DNA from: Sepiola atlantica | Taxonomy: Eukaryota; Mollusca; Cephalopoda; Sepiida; Sepiolidae | Direction of reading: 5' to 3' | DNA: 64,000 nt | Assembly (NCBI GenBank): GCA_963556195.1 | Contig: OY744531.1 | Span: 50,671,700-50,735,699, forward strand | Shown here: positions 1 through 10,240 of the stretch, in pieces | Numbering within the stretch: position 1 is the stretch's first letter | How the letters are laid out: each line of letters begins with the position of its first letter | Program-made: the position numbers and the translations under genes | Notes under the pieces: generated by a model | Database searches by the model: none | The model's input: the letters and a program-made list of their open reading frames with translations, nothing else | What the model was told of the DNA's origin: nothing

Positions 1-320
1 TATACTACTTTATATTACTCCTATGAAACATTTTTCAGTTGATAACATTTTTTTCCAATCAAAGAATAAAGCATTTAACGGTTAATGCATGTGTATCTAT
101 ATATATATATATACAAACGAGTGTGCATGTTGTATAATGGTTTGTTCCCTTTATCAATCTGGATCTCCATACCTGGATTTCCCCTCATTATAGTTGGGAT
201 GTTAACTGTCAAGTGTGATGGGCGATTTGCAACCAAATTGCTGGAAGAGCTAAAATAAAACTCCTTACTAAAACTCTTTCTAGCCGAGTGAAATAGAAAG
301 ACCAACTCCATCTGTATTCT
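1..320. other. AT-rich sequence without a gene
   Basis: Low-complexity AT-rich DNA with a short TA run near 100-111. No conserved coding motif, RNA gene or repeat head was recognised on either strand. Confidence 0.5.
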
Positions 321-321
321 T

Positions 322-650
322 TAGTCTTTTGGCTAGGATCAGAGTGTAGTATCTGTTCCAATAGATGCTACAGTTTGTAGACCAGTACCGTCTTGGCCTT
401 CGGACCTTGATTCTGCTGGTCTGAGGTATTTTTCTGTGCAGTTCTAGGAGGTCTACACTCCCAGGCTTTGTCTTCTCACCCTTTGAGAAGGGGTTAGTTT
501 ATTGCTAATCGCCTGAGGTGCCCTACCAGGAAATGCCGATGGGGCTGTCCAGGCATTTTTTGTAGGCTAGGGTGCTATTCCTCTAAGGTGCTGGTTTTTC
601 AATCTCACTTTCCTGACCTTGTGTCACATCTTACCGCTGTGGGAGGTAGA
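322..650 (+). mobile_element. SINE with U2 snRNA-like head (type A)
   Basis: Positions 327-359 match the 5' part of U2 snRNA, including TTTTGGCTA and GTGTAGTATCTGTTCC, where U2 pairs with the intron branch point. The body follows: a GGCCTTCGG block, TCTAGGAGGT, a paired GAGAAGGGGTTAGTTTATTGC segment and GGGGCTGTCCAGGCA. The 3' end reads ACCTTGTGTCACATC then a GGAGGTAGATAAAT tail. The same body occurs at 2300-2665, 23520-23850 and, inverted with a better U2 head, at 42660-43012. The head is seen directly; that it drove retroposition as in snRNA-headed SINEs is inference. Confidence 0.75.
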
Positions 651-654
651 TAAA

Positions 655-855
655 TACCAAGTGTAGTATTTGTTCTGACACTTCAGCTTTTCTGTCCTCG
701 GTCAGTGAAGGACAAATCATTCTAGCCTGAGGCAATTTTTATTTTTATCCCAATCCAGAGTGCCCTTTATTGGGAAGCTAGATTTCCCCACATGTAAAAC
801 CGACCTTGTGTCTAACTCTGACCTCGTGGGGAGACAAGTAAATAGGGACCAACTC
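655..855 (+). mobile_element. SINE with U2-like head (type B)
   Basis: Begins with CAAGTGTAGTATTTGTTCTG (U2-like, 659-678), then GTCCTCGGTCAGTGAAGGA, a CCTGAGGCAATTTTTA block, CAGAGTGCCCTTTATTGGGA, and a 3' end ACCGACCTTGTGTCTAACTC plus GACAAGTAAATAGGG. Relatives lie at 29985-30155 (+), 46120-46305 (-) and 59500-60150 (-, interrupted). It directly follows the type A copy in the same orientation, and both types end in a similar CCTTGTGTC tail, so the two could be one dimeric insertion. Confidence 0.65.
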
Positions 856-859
856 CATC

Positions 860-2290
860 CTTTTAGGATTTTAACATATGGTCTTTTATTTAGGGGTTTC
901 ACATACAGATACGTCGAGGGGGCGGGTGGAGAAAAAGAGACCATTAATTGTTTTGATCTACGAGCCCATATTAATTTGTCTGTTCGGCTTTGCTTCTAGT
1001 TACCAAATGAATTATCATATTAAAAATCCCTTTTTCCTTCTCTGATGATGTAATTCCACATCCAGCTCCTATTCGGTATTTCCCATGTTCGTCTGTTTTG
1101 TCCTATGGCCCTACCAGACTGTTATGTTCTTGACACATTTCAGTAGAGTCGAACGAAAAATAACTGTTATTCAAAACTAGCTAATATACCCACCTCAAAA
1201 TTTCAAATGCATATCTTCTAATTAAATGAAAGCGAATGTCAGTGTATCTATATAAATAAAATTAGACGCATATCTCTATTTATATAAAGTTAGGTATCGT
1301 ATATGTTTATATATTTCTATGTATAGGATTTACTCCTAAACTAATTAACTGATCATTAGTAATTTTTGAACACATCTGCTAGGAATAATGGATCGCAAGG
1401 TAGGTTATATTTAGTTTAGTTTTATGCAAAGGAGCAGAGCGGGGTGGAAGTTCTTCGTAAAAATTCAAATACCTCTGATTTTTGTGAAATTCTAAAAGTA
1501 GGTATTAGACCTCAATTAATAAATATTACCCAAATTTCAGTTTCTTTGGAGTATTTAAAAGGGGTTTTAAGGAGCATACTAAGGGTATAACCTTACATTT
1601 GAAAATTCAAATATTTGAGATTTGCATTGAATTTGATTCCTAGTCATTAGACACAAATTAAGCAAGTTCCCTGAATTTCAATTTCTTCTTAACACTCCTT
1701 AAGCTTAAGCCTTAAATTTTATATATTTGCTGGAATTAAAATCATGTAATGAATTTGAATCAACATTGAATAATGATTATGGTTTAGTAGCATTATATGT
1801 TGATTTTAATCTTTGTGAAAAGACATAAAAGTGGTGCAAAACGGTTTTGTTCATAGAATTAATTTTACTCATCCTGAGATGATCGGTATTCTTCTCGTTA
1901 TTAATAAAACACAAGTAGCTCAGAATTGCATGTTTATATCTTTAGTAAAGATATTACTGCGCAAATAAACATAATAGATGTGAGAGGATTTAAACTTAGC
2001 ACACCTGATCACATAGTCTGCGACAATGTCCATTAGACTAATCATGCACACTCATTAATCGTTGAGTATTCCAACGAAAAATTATTTTTCTCCTCCAAGA
2101 TGTCTCCTCCATGATGTTATGCTTGATTCTTTAAGTGGTTCACGTTTCTTAACATCATAAGCTTTCTTCAAGATTACCCAGCTTCAGCTGATCAGAGGCA
2201 AGCTCACATCTTATTCACTATGCGCTACGATTCATTCAGATATATTTATTTTTTAAAATTCTTGGTAATTTCTTTTGTAACAGTGTGACC
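860..2290. other. AT-rich stretch without a recognisable gene
   Basis: No coding motif or RNA gene seen. A degenerate antisense tRNA-like stretch lies at about 1990-2055 (a box B-like TTTAAACTTAGC on the complementary strand) but is too diverged to call. Confidence 0.4.
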
Positions 2291-2299
2291 GTTATGCAA

Positions 2300-2665
2300 T
2301 CAGCTTATGAGAGACCTATTGGGTGTTGTTTGTACCAGTTGGAGGATATGTTCGGGACAATCGGTCCGACAGTGGCTTTGTTGCTGTCTGGCTGAGGTAC
2401 GGTTCTGTTCAGTCTTAGGAGGTCCTCCCTCCCAGGCTTTACCTTCTCTCTGAGAAGGGGTTAGTTTATTGCTAATCCCCTCCCTCCCAGGCTTTACTTT
2501 CTTTCTGGGTTTATTGCTAATCGCATGAGGCCTCCCTACCGGGGAATGCCAACGGAGCTGCTCAGACATTTAGAGTGTGCTTATGCTAGTGCTCTTGCTT
2601 TTCAAACCCAAACATCTTCAAAACCACCCATGACCTTGTGTCTAACCTCACGGAAAAGAGGTAAA
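2300..2665 (+). mobile_element. SINE type A body without U2 head
   Basis: Shares with 322-650 the blocks CTGGCTGAGGTACGG, CTTAGGAGGTCC, TCTGAGAAGGGGTTAG, GGGGAATGCCAACGG and the tail ACCTTGTGTCTAACCTC plus AGAGGTAAATAAATTG. Its start carries a different sequence with CCGACAGTGGC in place of a U2 head. The segment CCCTCCCAGGCTTTAC...GCTAATCGC is partly duplicated within it (2425-2525). Confidence 0.65.
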
Positions 2666-2684
2666 TAAATTGATCACTTGTCTC

Positions 2685-2800
2685 TCATGATTGAGTCAGT
2701 TGTCTTTTCTGAGTATAAAGTGATTCCTCTCACAGATGCAGGTTAAATTCCTGTCAAGAGTTACATTTTATTCAGTATTTTCATTGATTTAGACGGAAGA
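2685..2800 (+). repeat. Dispersed repeat, copy 1 of 2
   Basis: Shares an ordered string of words with 3398-3500: CAGTT, ATAAGGTGATT-like, GATGCAGGTT, GAGTTA.ATTTTATT.AGTATTTTC and GATTTAGAC. The word GCAGGTTAAATTCC resembles a tRNA box B, so a tRNA-derived SINE remnant is possible. Class unknown. Confidence 0.45.
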
Positions 2801-3397
2801 TAGTACGTCACCATTTAATATATAACATTAAGTAAGTTGGATTCTCGACTTTTGTCATCGATAGCTTCTGTCTTACAAAATAAATATTTAATTCTGAATA
2901 GCCATTTTAGTTTGGTGAATGTTGGTCCACGTTGCTAAGAAAAATGAAAAGTAATACGAGCTAATTTCTTCCAGAAAATAATCTATCTGGTCAGATTTAT
3001 TTTCGTATAGCCGCCATTTTTTAAGAAAAAGGAAGTAAATCTGTATTCATCTAATATAAACAAATTTCCCTTTGTTTTGAAGAAAAAAATAATGTTTTGA
3101 GGGGAAAAATATGTAACTCTGTCTTTGTTCATTACAGACTTCTCTTTCGGTGGAAGAAAATTTTTAAATTTAGGGAAAAACGAAACGGCATAATTTCAAA
3201 ATAAGGAACACAAAACAAATTTGAAGTAAATGCACTACTGGGCAACATCGTGTAGGGACAGCTAGTTTATAATATTTAATAACGATACTAATAATAGTTT
3301 CTGTTCAAATATGGCTATCTATTTAATTTACATGTAGCGTTTGTTACAGGCACCAAATCTCTATTAATATAAAGATTCTCCCAAATTTGCATTAAAT

Positions 3398-3500
3398 AGT
3401 CAGTTATGGTTTAATCGACTATAAGGTGATTTCTCCTCATGGATGTAGGTTCAATTCGTGTTGAGTTATATTTTATTTAGTATTTTCGATGATTTAGACA
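3398..3500 (+). repeat. Dispersed repeat, copy 2 of 2
   Basis: Direct relative of 2685-2800. Here the box B-like word is TAGGTTCAATTCGTG. Between the copies the DNA is AT-rich with no gene recognised. Confidence 0.45.
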
Positions 3501-3718
3501 TTTCAATCCCTAGATTAGGCCAATAATGTCCTTTGTCGCTCCGTCTTTAGAGGATTGATAACACGTAAGTAGTTAATAGATGCATCAACTATGGCTTGTT
3601 TGACAACCCACGAAAAAACCTGCATATACACAAAAAGGTTTTAATCACTGAAGAAGTGAAAGATTAAAAAATAGGATAAAACATATATAAAAGCAACTAA
3701 AAAGACTGTAGGTTTGAA

Positions 3719-3721
<3 letters not shown>

Positions 3722-3760
<39 letters not shown>
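3722..3760. repeat. (GA)n microsatellite
   Basis: About 19 uninterrupted GA dinucleotides. Confidence 0.95.
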
Positions 3761-3761
<1 letters not shown>

Positions 3762-3954
3762 TCATATCAAACAAATGGCATATTGTTTGCTTTGCTAGTA
3801 CAGCAGATAAGGCAAGCAAGACGCCATTGTTAATGCAATCATTATGGATAATAGCCGAAGTGCTAGTCCGCACTAAGTGAGAGATCATAACCACAATCTT
3901 CAAAAGTACATCACTTATATTTCTTTAAATAACTTTACCAAAACACACACCCAC

Positions 3955-4060
3955 ATGTTTCCAAGGAAGAGTGTGCAAATATTTTGGAGAGACTTGTTGT
4001 CACTTGTGGTCCAGTAAATACTACTTGCTACCTTTCTTTTCTGGCGAGAAAGTAATAAAA
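3955..4060 (+). repeat. Fragment of the 62-kb repeat family
   Basis: The words TTTTGGAGAGACTTGTTGTCA, CTCCAGTAA-like and ACTACTTGCTACC parallel the 3' half of each unit at 62040-62800 (GGGGAGACTTGTTGTCACTC, CACCACTTGTTATTGCC). A second weaker match is at about 5030-5100. Confidence 0.45.
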
Positions 4061-4119
4061 TGATGATAATGCTTGCTATAAGGTAGATACTGTGTCTGTA
4101 TGTTGGAATACGAAACTCG

Positions 4120-4205
4120 GATATCATCATCATCATCATCATCGTCATCGTCATCGTCATCGATTTAACGTCTATTTTACATGCTGGCACGTGTTGGACG
4201 ATATG
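4120..4205 (-). mobile_element. LINE 3' tail with trinucleotide run
   Basis: A CAT/CGT run is followed by TTAACGTCTATTTTACATGCTGGCACGTGTTGGACG. Read on the minus strand this is the 3' end of the LINE group seen at 45545-45895: GTCCAACAC.TGC.GGCATGTAAAA.G then a GAT-rich tail. Only the last ~80 bp are present. Confidence 0.6.
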
Positions 4206-4437
4206 GTTTTAAATAATACTAGTAATTATATTTAAAATATAATAAGCAATGTTATTTAAATCTATTACATCGAGGGGTGGGCCCCTGGAGAGCCCTAAGA
4301 TCTCCCCATATTTTATGAAGTAGTGTGTGAGTGCTGAGATACAACCATGAAGAAATAAATGGATGAAAACGATTCTATTGATATCAACAATATAAATGAT
4401 TTATTTAAGAATTTAACAACTGAAATAATTACTACGA

Positions 4438-4770
4438 ATGAAGAGGATTTATTTGTCTGTAGGTAAGCTGATTTTGGTAGAATGCTCAATTTTGAATTTC
4501 CCTCGTTTGTTAGGTCGTCAGGTTTATGAAGGGGCAAATAAATCCTGCTTCAAGATGTCTCCAAAAATGTATCATGGCAAGAGAGATAACTTCAGGGTAC
4601 AAAAGAGTTTTATCTTTAGATATAGAAATATTAAAAACTATTATAGGCGGCTTATTGATTTACCTAACACCTCCATTCCTTTTTTATTCACCATAACTTT
4701 CGAAAAGATTAATAAAAGATCTTTCCGATATCTTCAACCAGTTTTAGTGGCTGATGTCATCCCTTTGTGA
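4438..4770 (+). other. Unassigned 110-codon open frame
   Basis: Open from an ATG at 4438, basic and rich in Phe, Tyr and Lys. I recognise no domain. AT-rich composition can give an open frame of this length by chance, and I see no splice or promoter signal that argues for use. Probably non-coding. Confidence 0.15.
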
Positions 4771-4932
4771 TCTCATCTAATGTGCACGAGGACAAACAAG
4801 ATAACAAACAAACAAGATCCACAGAGTTTTAGTAATAGATAGATAGAGATTAAAGTATAAAAATCTTAACACACATGGGTATAACTGATGGCGTCATTCA
4901 AAAATGACTGACGTCTACCTTCTGCTGACGTG

Positions 4933-4934
4933 AA

Positions 4935-4969
<35 letters not shown>
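4933..4969. repeat. (AAT)n microsatellite
   Basis: About 12 AAT units. Confidence 0.95.
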
Positions 4970-4971
<2 letters not shown>

Positions 4972-5109
4972 CACCAAGTTTAGCAATTTCCACATATACT
5001 TTTGCACATAAATACGCACACTAGGAAAAGTGTTGGGTCATTGGGGAGACTTGCATCCTGGGAAATACAATATGCTTGCCTTCTGCTTGCGTGAAAACAT
5101 TAAAATAAT

Positions 5110-6400
5110 AAAAATAATATTATGAGCACAAAATCTAACAAAGAAAGAATGATAAGCATTACCAATGTAAGCACATATATACAGTGCTGCCACAAAAAAC
5201 AGGAAATGTAGATTTAGGTTAGACTTATTTATTTACACACGCATTGTATCATGTACTAACGTATTTTACTGCGCGCATGTATTTTAGGAGATAACGGACA
5301 TGGCAACAAGATAGAGCAATGACCCATGTATACAAAGACACTGTTTTCTGGCTCCGAGCCAAATACTCCCGACTTCATTGAACCAAACAAATAGCTCTCA
5401 AAGAGATTAGATCTCAACATGATGGATTTTACCGTTTGGAGTTTACTGTTTGTTTATTAGAATATCCTACACCTTTTTTTCATATATGGTCTTCTATTAT
5501 ATACAGGGCAGTTGTCTCTGTGTGTGTGTGTGTATGCATGTGTGTGTATGTCCAGCTAAAAGTCCCAAATTACAAAACAAAGACTCACAAAGTTGGAATA
5601 TTTTTGATCAGCGTTTTCCCAGAGAATAATATCTAAAATTTAGAAAACAAAAATCATTCTTTGGCCCTAAACTGGCACAGAACGAGGAAGGGCCGGTTTT
5701 CAGACATTTCACGTACTAACTAAAGAGAAGTAATTCTGATTTTGATCAAAGATTTACTTCCCTTATGCTGACTAATTCCTCGAAAAATCTATATAAAGGA
5801 GAATTGTATGTGTGTATGTATGTTCACTGTTCAAAGAAAGGAATGGGCTGGGCGGAGGAGAAAGAGAGGTGGTAAGAGGGAGAGAAAAATGGGGGATGAG
5901 GTAAGAGGGAAAGATAGAGAGACTGATAGAGAGTAGTAAAGAGATAGCAGTTTTAATAGAAATATGTTATACTTTTGCCCCGAGCAACGCCAGATAGCCC
6001 TGCTAGTACTATACATAGCGTGAGTATCGGCATTGACAAGCGTTTTGTTTTTGACAGAAGTAATATCTTACTAATGTCTGTCTATCCATTATTGTACTCT
6101 CTATTGTAATAAACCTTTCTTTCTTCCTTATACTAATGTGTTACTGGTTTTTCCACTCTGTAACAACCTTGTCTATTGTAACCCTTTATCAAAGATACAA
6201 CACTCTTACATCAACTTAACTTAGAGAAATGAGAGGTCACAGACATAGAATTCGTAAAAACTCTGTTGATGAAAGCTTGGAACAATATCGTTCTTGAAGT
6301 CATCCAAACAGCGACTGGCAGTTGTTAGATCGTCTACGTCATTGTGCAGCTGTGCATGGAAAGCGGGTTGAACATCTCATCTAACATTTGAGTTTTACTT
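5110..6400. other. No gene recognised; short GT run
   Basis: Contains a GT-rich run at 5517-5552 and purine-rich GAGAGA stretches at 5855-5930. Neither strand shows a conserved coding motif. Confidence 0.4.
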
Positions 6401-6404
6401 CTGT

Positions 6405-6560
6405 TTTTCTTATGGCAGTCACTCCAGACAAGGCAAGAAGCCACTTGATGTAAGGAGTTAATAATATTAATAAATAATAATAATAATACAAATGGAGAGG
6501 AAGATAGAATCACTTCAAGACAAACACAACCTATTAGAAACCCCACCACCAGCGTTTAAT
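6405..6560 (-). mobile_element. LINE 3' UTR fragment
   Basis: TCACTCCAGACAAGGCAAGAAGCCACTTGATGTAAGGAG is the reverse of the 3' UTR end of the LINE at 36800-37310. AAT repeats follow. Confidence 0.5.
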
Positions 6561-7014
6561 ACCTTTGGACACCAAACAGGCTAGCTAAAAGTAAGCCCTT
6601 CAAAAGCCCAATAGGAAAGGAAGGGGTTACAAAGCTGGCTGACAAAAAGGTTTGCCCCATAACTGGTGAAGTGGCTTATAAGATACCGGTGATTTATCGT
6701 GACAAACCATCACCAGTAATTAAGGTTGAAATTGTTTTTAAAATCCTTGCAAACGCAGCAGGAGCAACATACCGTTTTCTTATGTTGTTTAACAGTAATG
6801 GATAGTTGAACTTTTTAACAAATCCTTGAAGAAATGAAGAGACAGCAAAAGCAACTTACCGTTTTCTTATGTTGTTCAATAATAATAGTAGTTGTTTTCT
6901 ATTTTTAACAATTACATACGTATGTGTAAATTAATTGTACTGAATTTCTTGCTTTTGTAGTACACATAGACTTAAACTAAGTTAATACTTAACCAGTATA
7001 ATTGCTTCTTTTTT

Positions 7015-7215
7015 TTTAATGGAAATCGCTCCAGACAAGGCATGGAGCCACTTGATGTAATAAGCTAAAAAAAATACTACTTTAAAGTAAAAAAATAGCT
7101 AACGATAAGTGTTAAATGGATAGATTCCGACCTAAAGACTAAAGGACAAAATAAGGGAAGCGAGAGTTACGAGGTTGCCGAAATTAGACCCAAGGTCAAC
7201 TTGAGAGTACTCCAT
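7015..7215 (-). mobile_element. LINE 3' fragment, left arm of an inverted pair
   Basis: Contains GAAATCGCTCCAGACAAGGC, CACTTGATGTAA, TAGCTAACGATAAGTG and GCGAGAGTTACGAGG. The same order is at 15085-15345, and in reverse order at 7375-7565. Confidence 0.6.
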
Positions 7216-7374
7216 TGAATAAGGATACATAATGTTATAGGGATCATCACTACTATCAAATCATAAACTTCCAGATGTTCAATGTGTTTTCCATGAACAG
7301 CTTCACAATGACGTAGATGGTCAAGCTAACTTCCAGTCACTCCTTGGATGATCTCAAGACCAATAGGAGAGTAG

Positions 7375-7565
7375 AAAGTTGACTTTGGGTTTACTTTCGG
7401 CAGCCTTGTATATCTCGTTTCCCTTATTTTCTCCTTTAGTCCTCACATTTCATGACAAAGGTGGAAGAATTTCTGTTTTCTGGGTCGGAATCGATCCATC
7501 TAACACTTATTGTTGGCTAGTTTGTGACCTTGGAGTAGTATTTTTTTTTAGCTCCTTACTTTTTT
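7375..7565 (+). mobile_element. LINE 3' fragment, right arm of an inverted pair
   Basis: Words such as TTTACTTTCGGCAGCCTTG, GGAATCGATCCATCTAACA and TTGTTGGCTAGTTTGTGACC are the reverse complement of the 7015-7215 and 15085-15345 copies. It yields an open frame of 71 codons that I take as antisense or UTR-derived. Confidence 0.55.
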
Positions 7566-7959
7566 ATCATCTTAATTACAATATCCATCATTAGACTAAT
7601 ATAAAAAATGTAAAATAAATCTTTCATGTCATAATTTCGTTCACTTCTCCATCCAAGATTTACATTTTGATGTTTATTTGCTTTTATTGAAATTAATCAA
7701 TATTCAATCAATATTTCAGCATGAAACATCAGTGTTTTTTTTGTTTTTTGTTCCAACATAAATTGATGAAAATATCTTTCAAAATTACTTTATGTTGCAT
7801 TAAAATTTATGTAGTAGATTAACAAATAATTTCTACCTGGGACAATAATAGCTGAAAAATGGAAGAATATTCTTAAGTTTCTAAATTCAATTGCAAGTAC
7901 TTCCACGGGATGTGCTCCGATTCACTTACTGCACTTGTAACCCCTCAACAAAAATACCC

Positions 7960-8225
7960 CGAATCACCCGACTAGCAGAAAATACCTACCCCCTTACTGT
8001 ATAAGTCTCTAGATGCTGGAAGGTTTTCTACTCAATAGCTTCTTTCCTCGGACCGCTTGCTTTGGAATACCCTCCCTGCTCCCTGTTTCTCCGACCATGC
8101 AGTAATTTATATGTAATGTGAACAAACATCTTGCTGCCCAACCATGTTGCCCCGTATAAATCTAATCCCTATCACTCTTCAATGGCAATAAGCCTGCTTA
8201 AAGGTGACCAAAAGTAAAAATAAAT
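7960..8225 (+). mobile_element. LINE reverse transcriptase C-terminal fragment
   Basis: With frameshifts, the plus strand encodes relatives of the motifs at 56690-57345: R-C-x-K-x-FYS, FF-R-T-x-LW, P-C-S/F, N-x-x-x-LLPNH near the end. This pattern is the extreme C-terminus of Jockey/CR1-like LINE polymerases in molluscs. Ends in an ATAA repeat (8217-8232), consistent with a LINE tail. Confidence 0.55.
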
Positions 8226-8424
8226 AAATAAATACGGTCAATATTGGTTTATTTTATTTTTTGTCTGCATGTGCACCAGTCTGATGCCTCGTAAAAAAGG
8301 TGTCTTTTATAATTGATATTTTCATATTGGTTTTGAAAAGGGACATTAACTATTATTTACGTGATTGAATTCTTAAGATTAACCTCCAGTAGCTGAGCAG
8401 TGAGAGCGAGAATGTTCTGATCAC

Positions 8425-8600
8425 AGTGCCAACCATGCTATTCAATGGTCGATAAGTTGGTACTAGATAATTTAGCATAATAACGTTGATGCACTGGTTC
8501 TTGTTAGATCACTGGAGTTAAACAGCATTTAACCTGGTCAGTACCAGATGGGTAGCCATTTGAGAATACCAGGCGCTGTATGTAGGAAGACATCGACACC
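8425..8600 (+). pseudogene. 5S rRNA-derived sequence (pseudogene or SINE head)
   Basis: Positions 8494-8584 follow the 3' two-thirds of metazoan 5S rRNA: TTAGATCACTGGAG and GTTAAACAG (A-box region), CCTGGTCAGTACCAGATGGG, then TTTGAGAATACCAGGCGCTG (C-box region). The 5' third is replaced or badly diverged, although CCAACCATGCT at 8430 may be its start. Diverged bases in the promoter blocks make it an unlikely functional gene. It could be the head of a 5S-derived SINE, because sequence continues past the 5S end into CATCGACACC without a T-run terminator. Confidence 0.75.
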
Positions 8601-8779
8601 TCCCTGCAAGAACCTAACGTCGTCATTTCCCTTAACCAGGATATACATGCGTCTGGGGACCGCTTTTAATTTTTATATTCTGTTGAAACTTCCTCACCGG
8701 GGTTAATACTGCACCAGGTAAGTAGGTACAGGTATATTTCAGAAAGTTTTTTTAAAAAAGAAAAAAAACAAAACAGAAA

Positions 8780-8972
8780 CCACCACTTTATCAAGGCCGA
8801 GGCCACCCATGGACAAGTGTTAATGTGATTTCTATTTATCCCCCCTCCAGGAGATTAAACACAAGTGTCATGTGGGTTTGATGGAAGCGTTTTCAGTGGA
8901 ATGACTTGGATTTGAACCTGGCACACCCAGGTTCTCAGTCTGCGTCGATACTAACTTAGCCACTGTGCCATC
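8780..8972 (-). mobile_element. tRNA-derived SINE
   Basis: On the minus strand the head has a pol III box A TGGCACAGTGG (8960-8970) and box B GGTTCAAATCC (8908-8918), separated as in a tRNA gene. The body continues with CCACATGACACTTGTGT and CCATGGGTGGCC, and ends at the T/A-rich run near 8750-8780. Internal pol III promoters are typical of tRNA-headed SINEs such as those described in octopus. Confidence 0.7.
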
Positions 8973-9639
8973 CATTTCAGAAAGTTCGCTACATGCTTGA
9001 GAACAAAATTCTGCCACTCAGCATGGTCTTAGGACTAGGGTGTCGATTGTTTTGTTTTGTAATCACATGTGTGGTTTAGAAGATTATGCTGAATTACTCA
9101 ATAAAGTCATCTTCAGGATTCTGGATAAGTATACGGCTTGCCAAAACCTGTACGTCTTTATGGTTCTCTGTTCGGTGGAGCAGTACATCTTCCCATTGTC
9201 AAGAATGACGCTCTACGAAGCTGCGATGTTCTCTCTGTCAAAGCATTCGTTATTAAATGAATTATATACACAGACATGAAAGAAGTAAATAGGCACAGTT
9301 AGTAACATTAATAATGAAGCTTGCTGTCAGAGGGTCCTGATGGACCTATGCAAGATAATATTGATTATTTTCCATCGCTGATGAATTGGACAACCACTCG
9401 GTTTACAGTGGAAAGTTGAACATCGTGGTTTGCGGTGATTTGATGAAGTTTATAATATTGATGTAGTTTGTATGAGTTGGATTGCTATTTAAATTAATTT
9501 ATTGTAGAGATGTTTGGTGTTTATGTTTTCAGAAACTACAACTAGCCATAAAAAATTTTTGTTAAAGATTTACTTTTGATTTGTCATGTTTAGTTTGTGC
9601 TCATGCATATTAACAGAAATTTTATTTTGTATTCTGTCC

Positions 9640-9740
9640 AAGAGGAAGAAACTAGTGGTTGGTGCACCAGCCCAGATGTGGCAAGAGAACTCCATTTACA
9701 TGCGAATGGTGACTTTATAGAGATATAGGTTATGCGTTGT
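9640..9740 (-). mobile_element. Small LINE fragment
   Basis: ACTAGTGGTTGGTGCACCAGCCCAG and GAATGGTGACTTTATAGAGATATAGG match 57130-57230, inside the LINE at 56690-57345. Read on the minus strand it is the region before the C-terminal tail. The open frame running across it is not a gene. Confidence 0.6.
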
Positions 9741-9904
9741 GACTTGCTCTTATGCCCCTGGATTTACTACTTGGTTTACGGTTCTCAGCTGATGACCCCA
9801 TACTTTTGCTTAACGATCTGTGAACTCTTTGTAATTACTAGCAGGACCCGTGGAAATTCCATAGTTGTATCCTTCATCTGTTATATATTGCTGCCATTCT
9901 CAAA

Positions 9905-10240
9905 AATATTTCCGTCTATGGACGTCTGGCACGAACACAAACCCCATAATATTATTGTACCCAATCTGTTCAAACAGAAACATACTTATCTAAGTACTCT
10001 GATTAATATATCTAGTTATTTGGGTTTATCTTTAAAAAACTTGCAGGAGTTTGCGACATATTTGCATTCTATGGACGTACAGCGTGGATGCGGACCCCAC
10101 ATTATTATTGAACTATCTTCCTTCAAACTAAAACATACTTATCTAAGTAATCTGGTTAAAGTAGTTTCAGAATATATCTGGTTATGGAGTCTATCTCCAA
10201 AGACCTTGTAGGCGTTTATGACATATTTCCATTCTATGAA
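9905..10240 (+). repeat. Two tandem ~160-bp units
   Basis: TCTATGGACGT at 9914 and 10069 and TTCTATGAACGTCT at 10232 mark period boundaries of 156 and 164 bp. Within units the words CATACTTATCTAAGTA.TCTG and ATATATCTGG/ATATATCTAG recur. A reverse-oriented copy lies at 17925-18160. An open frame of 159 codons crosses both units and is a by-product. Confidence 0.7.

Noticed and set aside
327..359. A genuine U2 snRNA gene
   Set aside because: Only about 33-35 bases of the 5' part match; the Sm site and 3' stem-loops are absent, and the sequence continues into a SINE body.
4438..4770. 110-codon open frame as a gene
   Set aside because: No domain, no splice or promoter support, and AT-rich DNA makes such a frame likely by chance.
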